From: Neoceratodus forsteri
Lineage: Eukaryota > Chordata > Ceratodontiformes > Ceratodontidae
Direction of reading: 5' to 3'
DNA length: 64,000 nt
Assembly: GCA_016271365.2 (NCBI GenBank)
Contig: CM057453.1
Coordinates: forward strand, 1,091,319,001-1,091,383,000
Position numbers and translations under genes: made by a program. The stretch's first letter is position 1. Each line of letters begins with the position of its first letter. The notes beneath the pieces are model-generated. The model had not been told where the DNA came from. It was given only the letters and a program-made list of their open reading frames with translations, and did no database searches. Of the stretch, positions 1 to 11,279 are shown piece after piece.

Positions 1-409
1 CCTCGGTCGCTGCATCGACGGAGAGAGAGGATTGAGCCAAGGCCTCCTCTCATAAGAAGGGGTTGTCGTCACCATAGTCCCGCCATCACCGGATGGAGGT
101 TCAGTGATAGGTGCAGGCAGCAACGGTGCAAATGGTAGGGCGGGGGGCGTCCCACAAGGCGTGTGTATGCATCCCTCCACACATGTACGTCACATTGGTG
201 ATGCGAAGGAGTGGAACTAAAAAGGGAAAAAGCCAAAAGTACATACGGAAAAAAAAATGTATTTGGTATACCCTGTCCCTATACCCAAGTGACTGACTTC
301 TATCCAGAAGAGTTAACTTTTTCCTCACATTACAAAAAGCTGTATTTACGGGATTTACACATTTTTCAACCATCCCATCAAAGTGGCATGACTGACACCA
401 TTTTTTAAC
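1..409. other. Unassigned sequence
   Basis: I see no gene or recognisable repeat here. Short ORFs on both strands lack any known motif. The stretch lies just downstream, in transposon sense, of a minus-strand LINE fragment and may be its diverged continuation, but I cannot show that. Confidence 0.3.
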
Positions 410-1067
410 ATCCTCATCTGTTCTTTCCAGACTCCAGAAACTGTTCTGTATTTTTCCACTAGTCCTGTGGATCTGATATATGCAAATTGGTCACTCTGTT
501 TTGATAATATTGTTTTCTCAGTCTTTGCCCTCTCTAACTACGTTATTTCTCTGAGAATTAATTTGACTTGGTCAGTATTTTTAAGTGCAATTTGTCTCTG
601 ATGTATTGGGTCCTTAAATTCATCTGTTACCCATGGCTTGTCCCTTCCCTGCCTCATAACGCTCGCTACTGGTGCAACCCTGTCCATTACTTCCCAAATA
701 TTCATTGTTATGTTTCCCCAAGTCTCATTAGGTTCATTACCGAGAAACCATTCAGTATTCAGTTCTTGGTCCAAAATATTTAGGATCCTATCTTTTTCTC
801 AGTTGGCCATTTTCTGTTTAGATTTCTTTATCTTTTTGCTTGATTTGTCCTTTAAAACAAGTAGGGTGATTAACACTGTTTAAGAATGATTCACCAGTCA
901 GTGGTACGATTTTGGGGGTATCAAACTAATCACCTATATTTGTGATGACAGCATCCAAAATACTGTTTTGTCTTGCACCTTCACTAACAATTTGTTTTAA
1001 ATTACTGACTTGCACCACTTTTCCAAGGAGTAATCTATTTGCATCCCCTATGTATCAAACCATATAT
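410..1067 (-). mobile_element. Non-LTR retrotransposon fragment (endonuclease C-terminus and linker)
   Basis: Read on the minus strand, 1060-880 gives an endonuclease-like segment with NSILDAVITN, matching the ILD-x-x-x-TN motif of apurinic endonucleases of jockey-superfamily LINEs. Positions 774-538 then give a linker with APVASVMRQGRDKPWVTDEF, the 'AP...R..PW.T.E' pattern found between endonuclease and reverse transcriptase in CR1/L2-like LINEs. No RT core follows. Frames are broken, so this is a dead fragment. Its 5' side stops where the 370-bp tandem array begins. Confidence 0.6.
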
Positions 1068-1069
1068 TG

Positions 1070-1917
1070 AAAACACAAATTGCACATATCCCAATAATAC
1101 AAAGCATCATGGGAAACATATGCAAATGCCCATGAATTAATTTGGACGGCTCAACTTTAAGCAGAACTGCATGGTGCCGAAGGCCTCACAATACAATCAA
1201 CGAAAGCTGAGAACAACAGACACGTGTTTCGTCCTCATTTGGACTCATCAGTTTGCCATATCTGTACCTCAGCCCAGGGAGAGATAGCCAGCCACCCTAT
1301 AGGGGATCTTATTGGTTTGGGTCATGGGCAGCCCAAAGTAGAGAGAGAGAAGAGAACAACAAAAGAACCCCAGAACAAATGCACTGGGGAAAGGGTTATC
1401 CTGGAGGATATTGGCCATACAGCCACATTTTAAAGAAAACACAACTTGCACATACCCCAATGATGCAAAGCATCATGGGAAGCATATGCAAATGCACATG
1501 AATTAATTTGGACTGGCTCAACTTTAATCAAAATTGCATGATGCCAAAGACCTCACAATACCATCAGCAAAGGCTGAGAACAGCAGACACAGACACATGC
1601 GTCATCCTCATTTGGATTCATCAGTGTGCCATATCTGTATCTCAGCCCAGGGAGAGATAGCCAGCCACACTGTAGGAGATCTTATTGGTTTGGGTCATGG
1701 GCAGCCCAAAGTAGACAGAGACGAGAACAACAAAAGAATCCCAGAGCAAATGCACTAGGGCAAGGGTTATCCTGGAGAATATTGGCCATATAGCTAAATT
1801 TTAAAGAAAACACAAACTACACATACCCCATTAATGCAAAGCATTGTGGGAAGCATATGCAAATGCCCATGAATTAATTTGTACTGACTCAACTTTAAGC
1901 AGAATTGCATGGTGCCA
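1070..1917. repeat. Tandem array, ~370-bp unit, ~2.3 copies
   Basis: The block AAAGCATCATGGGAA-CATATGCAAATGC recurs at 1101, 1467 and 1838, giving periods of 366 and 371 bp. The following CATGAATTAATTTG and CAACTTTAA also repeat, as does the longer CATATCTGTACCTCAGCCCAGGG segment in the two complete units. The last copy stops at about 1917. Each copy carries the octamer ATGCAAAT, a POU-domain binding sequence. Copies differ by scattered substitutions and small indels, so the array is not recent. No coding capacity is apparent. Confidence 0.85.
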
Positions 1918-1934
1918 CATATTGGATGCCTTGG

Positions 1935-2699
1935 CAACACTACATCAATATGTTCATTGAAACAGTCATAGCCTTCTTAAAACAGGAAGCGGGGGGGTGA
2001 TAAAAACATTTCAGAATTAAGTGCCTGCATCCTCTAGGCAGCCTTTGCATTTTAATCTCGAACCACATCGTTTCAAACTTTGAGTTTTTCTACTCCATCA
2101 GGTGCCTATGAAGCACACTGTCATGCAGGTACCATGTAACCCTTCCCCCCATCTGGTCAATTTGATCTCACCTTTCTACAGTATAGTTATTAACATGTAC
2201 TGCTTCACTGGGCACAAGGTTAGCTCATCAAGTTTCTGTCATGCATGCCAAATGGACTTGGTTTTGTTGCAACACAATACTCAGCTTGATTTTAGACACT
2301 AGTGCTCTCACACTTATATTCCAAAAAGTTTCACAATATACTTTTGTTAATTTTACTTGTATCAAATTGTTTAAATTTGCCCTCCTACCATTAAACCCTC
2401 TGTCTTGTTCCTGTTATCGTGCAGAGAGACCTTCACTGAAATTAGATTTTCTTGCACACTAGCAGAAGCTGATGGTAAATTTTTTAGTAATTTGGGGTAC
2501 CTTTTAAAATGCTGTCCATACCAGCTTTGCACAATTCTTTCTTGCCTCCTTTTAGTAATTCTTATTATGGGGATATATAGCTGTTAATGTTTTGTTCACT
2601 TCCTTCATGCAGAGGCTGGTTGCCTTAATTATGCACTCATGTATGCAGCAGCACTGTTAATAAAACCCATGGCTTTTTTTTGTCATGAAAGTACAAGAT
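1935..2699. other. Unassigned AT-rich sequence
   Basis: No recognisable gene or element. It contains short A/T runs and no ORF with a known motif. It separates the tandem array from a minus-strand LINE. Confidence 0.3.
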
Positions 2700-5245
2700 T
2701 AACCTAGGTAACATAGGTTTATACAGAGCTAGTAAGACTTGCATCCATAGTGCTTGCCTTTATTAATATGTTGGGACACCCACTTGGTGTAGTTTATCCA
2801 GTTTCAGTTTAAAACTCTCCACTGATGTGCTGCCTACTACTTCTTCAGGTAGGGACTTCCGTATTGAGATCACTCGCTGGTTAAACCATCTTTGCCATCA
2901 CCAGGTTTTACAATTTTTTCCTCTTAACTGTAGTGAATGTGCCCTAGTACTACAGACGTGATCCCTAAAAGTTAGCCCTAGCTTCTCCCAAAGATCTTGA
3001 CCTGTCAGGGCTTTAAACAGCAGACACATGTCTCCTCTTATCCTCCTATATTCCAGTGAAAACATATTCAAGTCCCCCATCTGGTAATGTAGTCTTTGTC
3101 CTCTAAACCCCTAATGGAGCAGGTTGCTCTCCTCTGAACCCTCTCCAGCATGCCTATCTCATTTTTCTGGTAAGGAGCCCACACCTGTGCACTGTACTTG
3201 AGTATTGGCCTCACCAGGGATCCATACAAGGGGACCAAAACGTCTCTGGTTCTATTGGCTACACGTTTTAGTATGCAGTTCAACACCCCATTTGCCTTTC
3301 TGCGCACATTATTGCAATTGGTCTTAAACTGCAGGTCATTCGTTATAGTGATACCTAAATCTCTTTCCCCCATCACAGTTCTAAGCAGTGTGTTACCTAT
3401 ATGATATATGTGGTTATGATTATTTTTCCCCAAATGCATAACCATACATTTGTCGGGGTTCAGGGGGCGTTTATTAGTCCTGCACCACACATCAATGTGG
3501 TTTAAGGCCTCCTGCAGTGACTCAGTCACTTTGGTTCTTTAGTTCGGCCCCCAACCTACAGCCATCTACAAATTTGGTCATCCATACCCTGTCATGTTCA
3601 TATTGTAGTGATGTTACATACAGTAGGTGTTTAAAATGTTAATGTTCTGATTTTATGTATTTAACTGGAATGTTGATATTTTATTTATAGTGTTTTGTTT
3701 CTGATGTATTCTTTGCACAGTGCCCAGAGCCTCTGGGATTGGGCGCCTGAAAAAAAAAATTGCCTTGCTTTGCCTTACCTTTAAAAGGCATGGATCCAAC
3801 ACTGAGTCTTGTGGTACACCACTTGTCACCTTTATCAAATCAGAAAAAAACACTTCTAATGCTAACTTGTTTTCTGTCCCTAAGCCAAGAGTGAATCCAG
3901 GTCACAGTATTGTCATGGATACCCATGGCTTTCAATGCATTTACCAGTTCATAATGGGGTATTTTATCAAAGGCTTTAGTGAAGTCCAAAAAAAAAAAAA
4001 ACACATTGACTGAACCCTCTCTCATCCAAACTTTTACTGACCCTGTTGTAAAATTCCAACATGTTAGTTTGGCAAGACCTCCCCTTGGTAAAGCCATATT
4101 GTGAGTCATCTCCTAGATGTTCCTCCTGGCTGAATCTGATAATGTATTATTTTATAATCTCCTCCAGTATTTGCACATGGTAGCGGTTAAGCTAACTGGC
4201 CGATAGTTGGGCTTTTTTTGTTTCCTTTCTTGAATTATGGGATTACTGTTGCCCCTCTCTCCAGGAGTCAACCACTTCCCCCTTGCCCAAGTAATACTGG
4301 CAGATATAACTAATTGGGGGTGCTAATTCTACAGCTAGTTCTTTTAATAATCTTGGGTGGAATCCATCTGGTCCTGGGGATTTAGGGAGCTTAGTCTTTT
4401 TTTACCTCAGCTGCCTCAATGCGGATAGGACAGTGAGTAATACTGAATTGGTGTCCCGTGCTGCTCTGATTGTTATCACTAAAGACAGTTGAGAAGTATT
4501 TATTTTGAACGTCAGCCATTTCCTTGTTTGTATTTGCTACTATACTGTCTTGATCCAACAGAGGGCCTACTGCACCACCTGCTCCTTTTTTGCTGTTTAT
4601 ATATGCATAAAAGGATTTGTAGTTATCCTTTGTCTATGCTGCTAGTTTAATTTCATAGTCTGCCTTAGCGATTTCTTTTTTGACCCTTCTTTGTAGGTTT
4701 CTGTTTCTTATCCAACCTAACTCCTGCGTATTGCCTCTTAGTGATTTTAAAAGTTTTTGCTTTTTTTAACCATTTTTTTAATTTTGCCAGTTAGCCAGAA
4801 TGGTGATTTGTTTTTTTTATTGTATTTAGTTTTTATTGGGACATATTCCTTCAGGCATTTGTTTAATTTATTGCTTAGGGAATCCCACATCTCTGTGACA
4901 TTCTTGTTTTTGAATTCCTGGTTCCAGTTCCATATTGCAGGGGCAAGTTTCATCATGCTGAGGTTAGCTTTATTGTAATCCAGTATAGCTGTCTCCCCTG
5001 ACTGTTGCATGTTTGTTTCTTTTATATTAAATGTTACCATATGGTGGTCGCTATTTCCAAGGGGCATAATGACATGACATTCCTGAATGTGATCTTTAAT
5101 ATTAGTAAGGATCAAGTCTAGGGTATTGCCCCCCCCCCTTCTACTTGCTCCAGGCTCACCTGATTAAATATATCCAAATACATATTCTCAGCATTGTTTT
5201 GCTTACTGTGGAGCACAGTTTAGTCAACCATAGATTCCTGCCCTC
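2700..5245 (-). mobile_element. CR1/L2-like LINE, 5'-truncated and frameshifted
   Basis: Read 5' to 3' on the minus strand, the element runs from endonuclease to 3' tail. 5115-4747 contains LGNSDHHMV, the SDH motif at the end of the endonuclease, and the linker. 4060-3840 contains FLDFTKAFDKIPH and 3853-3790 contains TSGVPQDSVLDP (canonical SGVPQGSVLGP), both RT motifs. 3529-3068 is a continuous C-terminal domain with DKCMVMHLGKNN, GERDLGITITNDL and LVRPILKYSAQVWAP. 2880-2765 ends with SLPEEVVGSTSVESFKLKLD and a stop. Several frames are needed, so it is inactive. The ATG-like starts of these ORFs have no meaning; they are pieces of one polyprotein. Confidence 0.85.
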
Positions 5246-5360
5246 CGCAGGTTCCTCCCACCGGCTCCTGTGGGAGCCGCCCATAGAGAGCCACTGGGGA
5301 GGTCCTGCTTTAGTATCTCCTGTACTTTCCCCACCCTCATTACATGGTGACTCCACACCC

Positions 5361-5690
5361 GTAGCTGCCACTACACTGGGAGGGTCAAAGGAGAATGAGA
5401 AGCTAGATCAAAACAAGGTTGAGTGTGGCAGAATGTTGTCAGGGCTGGGGAAACCCAAAATATCAGTGTCAGGTCTTGCAGTGCAGTTCTATGCTTTGTG
5501 AAAAGGTCCAGCTTTTTAAGTGTCTCCTTGCCACCCCCCCTTACCTTGTCATTGCCATGACCCGCACCTGGTAGCTGCCACCACCAGGTGGGTTGAAGGG
5601 GAATGAAAAGCTGGATCAAGGGAGGGTGAATGTCTGGCGGAATGTTGCTGGGACTGAGGTTGCCTCAAAAGTCAGTGTCAGGTCTTGAAT
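5361..5690. repeat. Two-copy tandem duplication, ~210-bp period
   Basis: GTAGCTGCCAC at 5361 and 5571, and CAGTGTCAGGTCTTG at 5464 and 5673, mark two diverged copies offset by about 210 bp. The intervening text (AGAAGCTAGATCAA / AAAAGCTGGATCAA and GGCAGAATGTTG / GGCGGAATGTTG) also aligns. The function is unknown. Confidence 0.75.
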
Positions 5691-5699
5691 GTATCACCC

Positions 5700-7900
5700 T
5701 ATAAGTTGAAGAGACAATACGCAGAAAATCTTCACAAAGAAACACAGAATTTGTCATCAGAAAAGGACTGCCTGGCCCACCCAGTCTGCTCAGATGGTCC
5801 CTGCCTAGTCCGTCTCCACAGACCCCAACTTGTCTCAGGTGACCCTCCCTCCTCCCTGCCTATTTACTAATATTCCCCTATGTCTACTCCTCACATGCTT
5901 GAAGCCCCCTACAGTTTTTGCCTCCACCACTTCTTCTGACAGTCTGTTCCATGCATCCACCACTCTTTCAGTGAAGCATAACTTCCTCACACCCCTCTTG
6001 AACTCACGACCACCGCGCATCATTGCATGCCCTCTGGTTCTGGTGCTCTTTATAATTTGAAAGACACCCTCCTGGACCCTGTTAACCCCTGTAAGGTACT
6101 TCTATGTCTCTATCATGTCTCCTCTTGCTCTCCTCTCTTCCAGAGTATACATGTTAAGGTCCTTCTCGCTTTCCTCATAGGGTTTTGATACAGTCCGTGC
6201 ACCATTTTGTTGTCCTCCATTGGACTGCCTCCACCTTGTCTATGTCCTTTCTTGGATGCGGCCTCCATAACTGGATACAATACTCCAGGTGGGGTCTCAC
6301 AAGCGAGTGATACAGTGGCAACACCACCTCCCTTCTCCTTTTGGAGATATCTCTTTCTATGCATCCCACTGGCCCTTCAGGACTCTTTCCTCTGAAATCG
6401 ACTTGTGTCCTCTTCCTCTCCCCATTTTGTTACTGCTGCTCCCTGGAGGCTCCCCTCCAGTGAGAAGACTGATCAGACATATTTGCTCAGGATGTTTGCT
6501 TCTTTTTGATCTTCTGCACAGTTTTCTCCTGCTACTCTCCTTACCCTGACTACCCCCCCCCCCTTCCTCCTCTCACTCATGTACCTGAAGAAAGTCTTAT
6601 CCTCTTTAGCTAACCCTTTGGCTATCATTTCCTCTGTCTATGCCTTTGCTCCCCTCACTGCCTTTCCTGCTTCACTTGGTATACTCCTTGTCTTCTTCCC
6701 TCTGAATTTTCTTATACCTCCTGAATGCCAATCTTTCTTCTCTCACCACCTTGACCACTTCCCTAGAGAACCATAACATTATCATTTTTTGTTCTACTTT
6801 TACTCACTTCCTTCACGTAGAGGTTGGTTGCCCTAATTATTCCTTCCCTTATTTTTCCCCACAGTGCCTCTACCCCTCACTAGTAATCCCCCTATACAAG
6901 GCAGTTTCTGAGGCAGTCTCCCATTTTTTTTTTTTCCATCCTCCTGAAGTCCAGGACCCTCGCTGTGGTTTGCCTCTCTTCCCATCCTAATATAAAACCG
7001 CAGTGTATGGTGATCACTGGCACCTAGGTGGCTGCACCCGAGACGTCTGCAGTGCTGTCCCGATTTATAAACACCATGTCCAGCACTGCCCTATCCCTAG
7101 TTGGTTCCTCAATAGCTGCTGAGAAAAGCCCATTATAGGGAGTCAAGGATAGCACTGCTCCTTGCCAAAGCTGCAACTGGAAGGCTCCAATTCTCATCTG
7201 GCAAACTGAAATCCCCAACTAGCAGCACCTCCCCCTTACTTGCCATCCTGATGATGGACTCCCCACATGCCTTATCCAACTCCTCTCCCTGTGCTAGAGG
7301 TCTGTATAAACACTTGTATGGCTAGCGGTCCAGTACCTATCTCCAGGATGATCCTCAGCACCTCCTGACTTTCTTTTTTCTCCGGGTGCCCCTGTATCAT
7401 TGTGGCCGTGATTCCCTCCCTCATATATAGTACAGCCACTCCTCCCTTCAATGTCTCTTCTAAACAGACAGCAGCCTGATATGGCCATGTCCCAGTTGTG
7501 GCTGTTAGTGCACCACAACTCCGTTATGGCCACCAAATTCAGGCTAGTCTCCACCTTAATGGCCTCCAAGTCTGAAATTTTATCTCCCCGACTCCTTGCA
7601 TTGGCACACATGGCTCTCCCTACCTTACCCCCTCCCTGCCTGCTGCCTGTGCTGTTCCCTGAAGCTCCATCTGACCCAATAATTCCCTTATTACTTTCTC
7701 AGTCTCCTTTACTCTTTTCTTGTTGCTCTCCTTATTTATACTCCCCTTGTCCTCTGCCTTGTCCCCGCCTGTCTTCCTGCACCCCTGCCCTGGGGAAGCT
7801 TACTCCCCTTGGGCTTTCCCTCCCAGTTGTTTCATCATCGGGAAGGGGGCAATTGTTACCTCCCTTAGTTTTATAGCCCTCCCAGGGCTAGTTAAAATGC
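5700..7900 (-). mobile_element. CR1-like LINE with internal deletion of the RT core
   Basis: On the minus strand, 7611-7450 reads as the start of an endonuclease (DLEAIKVETSLNLVAITELW) and 7218-7024 continues it (RDRAVLDMVFIN). The linker follows to about 6395. The sequence then jumps directly to the RT C-terminus at 6369-6175 (GCIERDISKRRREVVLPLYH, then SLVRPHLEYCIQLW) and the end of the ORF at 6023-5835 (ERVVDAWNRLSEEVVEAKTV). The catalytic RT blocks between linker and C-terminus are missing, with the junction near 6385-6395. The 3' untranslated part extends to about 5700. It belongs to the same family as the fragments at 9.3 and 15.4 kb. Confidence 0.8.
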
Positions 7901-7909
7901 TCATCCAAG

Positions 7910-8077
7910 TAGCATTTAAACTTCCCACTAAGAACTGTGGTCCTCTTCTAGAAATACAGGCAGATAAGGACCGCTTGGCCCACATAGTCTGCCAGATGGT
8001 CTCTGCCTAGTCTGTCTCCTCAGACCCTAACTGGTCTCCAGCAACCCTCAGTCCTCCCTGCCTATTCACTAATATTC
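7910..8077 (-). mobile_element. Solitary 3' end of the same CR1-like family
   Basis: 7975-8075 (CCCACATAGTCTGCCAGATGG, then a GTCTCC-CAGACC stretch ending CTCCCTGCCTATT) aligns closely with 5775-5875, which is the 3' end of the preceding LINE. It is therefore a second, severely 5'-truncated copy of the 3' untranslated tail, lying immediately upstream of the 5' end of the 5.7-7.9 kb copy. No coding sequence remains. Confidence 0.6.
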
Positions 8078-8180
8078 TTTAGAAAATGGGCAGAGAGCAT
8101 TCTCCTTCTTGATTGGCTAATGTCACCAACTACCCAGTCCGGTATCAGTCAGAGACCGGGAAATAATGAGCCCCAGTCTC
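8078..8180 (-). repeat. Possible remnant of the CCAAT-bearing hairpin element (tentative)
   Basis: Read on the minus strand, a small hairpin (AGAGACTGGGG ... CCCGGTCTCT) is followed by AGCCAATCAAGAA and GCCCATTTTC. This is the order hairpin, CCAAT, GCCC seen in the palindrome family at 20.7-25.8 kb. The second hairpin is absent. The match is partial, so I list it only as tentative. Confidence 0.3.
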
Positions 8181-9137
8181 TAGCTGCCTGATTACCTGTG
8201 AAAATCATTATGTCATTAGAATGTTCAATTTACTGAAGCCACCATTTTTTTCTCTCGCTTAGCAAGAGGTACTACTGCCCCCGACGCTGCCTAATTCAGT
8301 GCCATCTGCCCAAAAGCACACATCAACCTCCTCCGTGCTAATTTCACATTTTTTTTTATGTACCTTAATGTCCCAGGTTGCTGCCGTAATTGCTGGCAGC
8401 ATGACTCTCCGACAGCTGAGAGCGCTGTTTTGCCCCTCGTCCAGCTGTTTGCTGGCTCTCATGGTCCCAACGGTTACTGCTCCAGTCAGCATTAAGTCCC
8501 GCTTGTAATCGTGAGCAAGGGACTTCTCTGTAGTAACTAGCACCGATCGAGAGAAGAGCGATGAACGGTGCCCAGGCTATTTCTTTTTTAATATAGCGAG
8601 GCAGTGATCAGGAAATGGGGTAAAATTACCAGGAGGGAGAGAACACCAGCACATGGCCCTGAAGCCAATCGACCTACAAATACAGACCGAAAGAGCTGCA
8701 GCAAAATGAGCTGTCTCCCCACATGTAGTTATCACACAAATAAAAAAAAACAACCAAGTGCTGCGAATTTTTGAAAAATAAAGTAATCTGGAGCGCTGCT
8801 GTCTGTGATCCTATTTAGCGGTTTTTCACTTCCTGAGTTTGCATGGCCTCCCAGGCGCATCTCCCGAACAAAAAAAAGTTCTGAAGAAAGGGAAAAGAAA
8901 AGCAGAACTGATAGTAAGAGACTGCTGGGGTTACAAAGTATTTACTCTGAACCTGCTGGGTTGTTAGTAGATGAGAATGGCTCTGTGACCACTTTGGGGG
9001 TTTATATGAGAGGGAAAGCATACAAACAGGAGGGATTATTTAACCAAAAATAATTTTTTTTTCTTCATATTCCTTCTGAAAGTGATTTCTTCTGTTATTT
9101 TGTTACATATTTAAAATGTATACACAAGCCCTTTTTC
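8181..9137. other. Unassigned sequence
   Basis: No gene, RNA or repeat recognised. It holds several short ORFs without motifs and A/T homopolymers. Confidence 0.3.
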
Positions 9138-9278
9138 TAAGCGCAATAATACCCTCCAGGGTGGGCGGTATTGTGCTATACCTGACCTTCCAGAGGCTAT
9201 AAGGCCCGACGCCGCATCACGCCCCTGGGCAGTCCAGTATAGCACAATACAGCCCACTCTGTCAGGTATTATTGCTTA
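9138..9278. repeat. Palindrome with GC-rich tip (family member, diverged stem)
   Basis: The left arm TAAGCGCAATAATACC...GTGGGCGGTATTGTGCTATAC pairs with the right arm GTATAGCACAATACAGCCCAC...GGTATTATTGCTTA. The long perfectly matched core GTATTGTGCTATAC is kept on both sides. The tip contains ATAAGGCCCGACGCCGCAT, similar to the tip of the palindrome at 24301-24453. Total length is about 141 bp. The stem sequence is unlike those of the 18-25 kb cluster, but the layout (AATAAT outer stem, GTGGG inner stem, GGCC tip) is the same. Confidence 0.75.
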
Positions 9279-9282
9279 CATT

Positions 9283-10240
9283 ATGTCTATCCCACGTGCT
9301 TGAAGCCACCTACTGTTTTATCCTCCACCACTTCAGCCTGCAGTCTGTTGCAGGTGTCCACCACTCTTTCAGTAAAGCAGTACTTCCTCACATCCCTCTT
9401 AACCCCCCCACCACAGCTTCACCACATGCCCTCTGGTCCTGGTGCTTTTCATCGTTTGAAAGTGACTCCCCTCCTACACCCTGTTCACCCCTATGAGGTA
9501 CTTGTGCTATAGGTCTCTGTCATGCCCTTCTGGCTCTCCTGTCTTGCATTGTGCACATGTTGAGATCCCTCAGTCTCTCCTGTAGGGATTTTTGTTGCAA
9601 CCCTTACACCATACACCATTTTAGTTGCCTTCCTCTGGACTGTCTGCACCATGTCTATGTGCTTTCTGAGGTGTGGCCCCCAGAACTGGACACAATACTC
9701 CAGAAGGGGTCTCACAAGTGAGAGATACAATGGCAACACCACATCTCTTCTCCTGCTGGAGATACCTCTCTCTATGCACCCCATTGGCTTTAACCACTGC
9801 TTCTTCAGACTGCTCTGCCACCCTGAGGTAATCAGATATAACCTCAAAGTTCCTTTCCTGCTTAATGACTGTCAGTACTCCCCTCATCCTGTACTCAGCT
9901 CCTGGGCTCCTATGCTCTAGGTGCATAATTTTCACTTTTAGGACTAAACCCTAACTGCCAAGCTCTTGGCTACCTCAGTTTCCAGGTCCCACACGATTCT
10001 CTCTTCTCCCTCCTTAGTGTCCACCCTATTACAGATTCTGGAGTCATCTGCAATAAGGCATACATTCCCTTCCAGTTCTTCTGTAATGTCACTTATGAAG
10101 ACACTGAAGAAGACCACTCCCAGTACTGAGCCCTGTGGCAGCCAGCTGGTCACTCTCCCCTCAGAGTGAGTGTCGTTAACTACCACCCTCTGATGCCTAT
10201 GCACTAATCCTATAGCGCCTTTCCCTTTTCCAATTAAAAG
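9283..10240 (-). mobile_element. CR1-like LINE fragment: RT palm to C-terminus
   Basis: 10204-9944 (minus) gives LPQGSVLGVVFFSVFISDI and then a catalytic-box region reading IADDS (canonical FADDT), so the two aspartates survive. 9847-9600 gives GCIERGISSRRRDVVLPLYL and [15 protein letters not shown], 76% or so like the 6.3-kb copy by eye. The 3' end (9283-9400) matches 5880-6000. Frames change several times. It is 5'-truncated and inactive. Confidence 0.8.
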
Positions 10241-10379
10241 TGCATATTTACCTAAGTACTTTTTTTATTTATTTGATTCTAGGATAACACCTTTGAGTTG
10301 GAAGCTCATTTACAAAGGTTACATGTCAAGTGAAGCAAAAAACACAGTACAATCAGAAGCTGCTCAGTCCATATGAGTT

Positions 10380-11172
10380 TAATCACTAGACTCGAAAATC
10401 CGAAAACCAGATATTCAGCATCCCCTACACCTGTACCATGCTTGGGCAAAGGTCTTTTGCACACCAAGCTCCTAAGTGGCTAAACTCACTTCCTCCTGAC
10501 ATCTTCTCCTGATGCAAAACTGGCCCCCTTAAAAGAAACCTTAAACAGTACCTTATTGAGGAATCCAGCTGTGATTGCTTCCCTTAATCCCCTCTACCTT
10601 CTTACTTACTTGGGCCTTAATTTCCTCCTTCTGTTAAATCTTCTCCTCTGACCCCAGCCCCTCCCTCTATCCCTTCCCCCATTTTCCTCTTCCACCCCCC
10701 CAGGCTGGTTGGACATTCTTGTATGCGGTTACAACTCTTCCTGGCCCCACTTTCCCCTATCCTCTGACTCCCAACCTCCGCCTATCCCTGCTCACCCCTA
10801 CCCCCACCCCCCTTCCTCCACACACACACACCACCCACAGGCTGGTTGGACATTCTTATTGCGGTCACAACTCTATCATGCCTCCTGCCTTCCCCTCTCT
10901 CCACCTATCCTCGGACGAAGCCCTCTGGGCTGATATACCCTCCCCCCCACTAGTACTTTCCTATACTTAACCATGATTGTTTTTAAGTCAGTATACTCTG
11001 GCCACTAAGATCACACACGTATTTGTTCTGCTATATTGAAAATACTGTAATTGTGAATTGTTTACCTACTGTATCCTGTAACATATTTGTTTGTCTTGAC
11101 TCTGACGTAGAACCTATTTAATGAGCTTGTTCTCAAAGGTGTTAATCCGAGATTCCAATAAATAAATAAATT
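10380..11172 (+). mobile_element. L2/Rex1-like LINE 3' end with AATAAATAAAT tail
   Basis: Positions 10440-10590 read RSFAHQAPKWLNSLPPDI, one stop, then GPLKRNLKQYLIEE. This is the RSF-AP-LWNSLP...FK..LK..L signature at the ORF2 C-terminus of L2/Rex1-type LINEs. The 3' untranslated region runs to a short (AATA)n tail at 11156-11171. Within it, CAGGCTGGTTGGACATTCTT recurs at 10701 and 10838, a 137-bp tandem duplication, with a short CA run between the copies. Confidence 0.65.
10701..10975. repeat. Two-copy tandem duplication, 137-bp period
   Basis: CAGGCTGGTTGGACATTCTT begins at 10701 and 10838. Each copy is followed by a TGCGGT-ACAACTCT stretch and a pyrimidine-rich tract. It lies inside the LINE 3' untranslated region. 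Confidence 0.7.
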
Positions 11173-11279
11173 AGAAAGGAACAATGTCGTAACATTATAA
11201 GTGCATTGTTACAGAGTACTATTTAAACATACAGGTGGAATACATATTGACAAACAAAAAATGAAGCAGTCAATGTATT

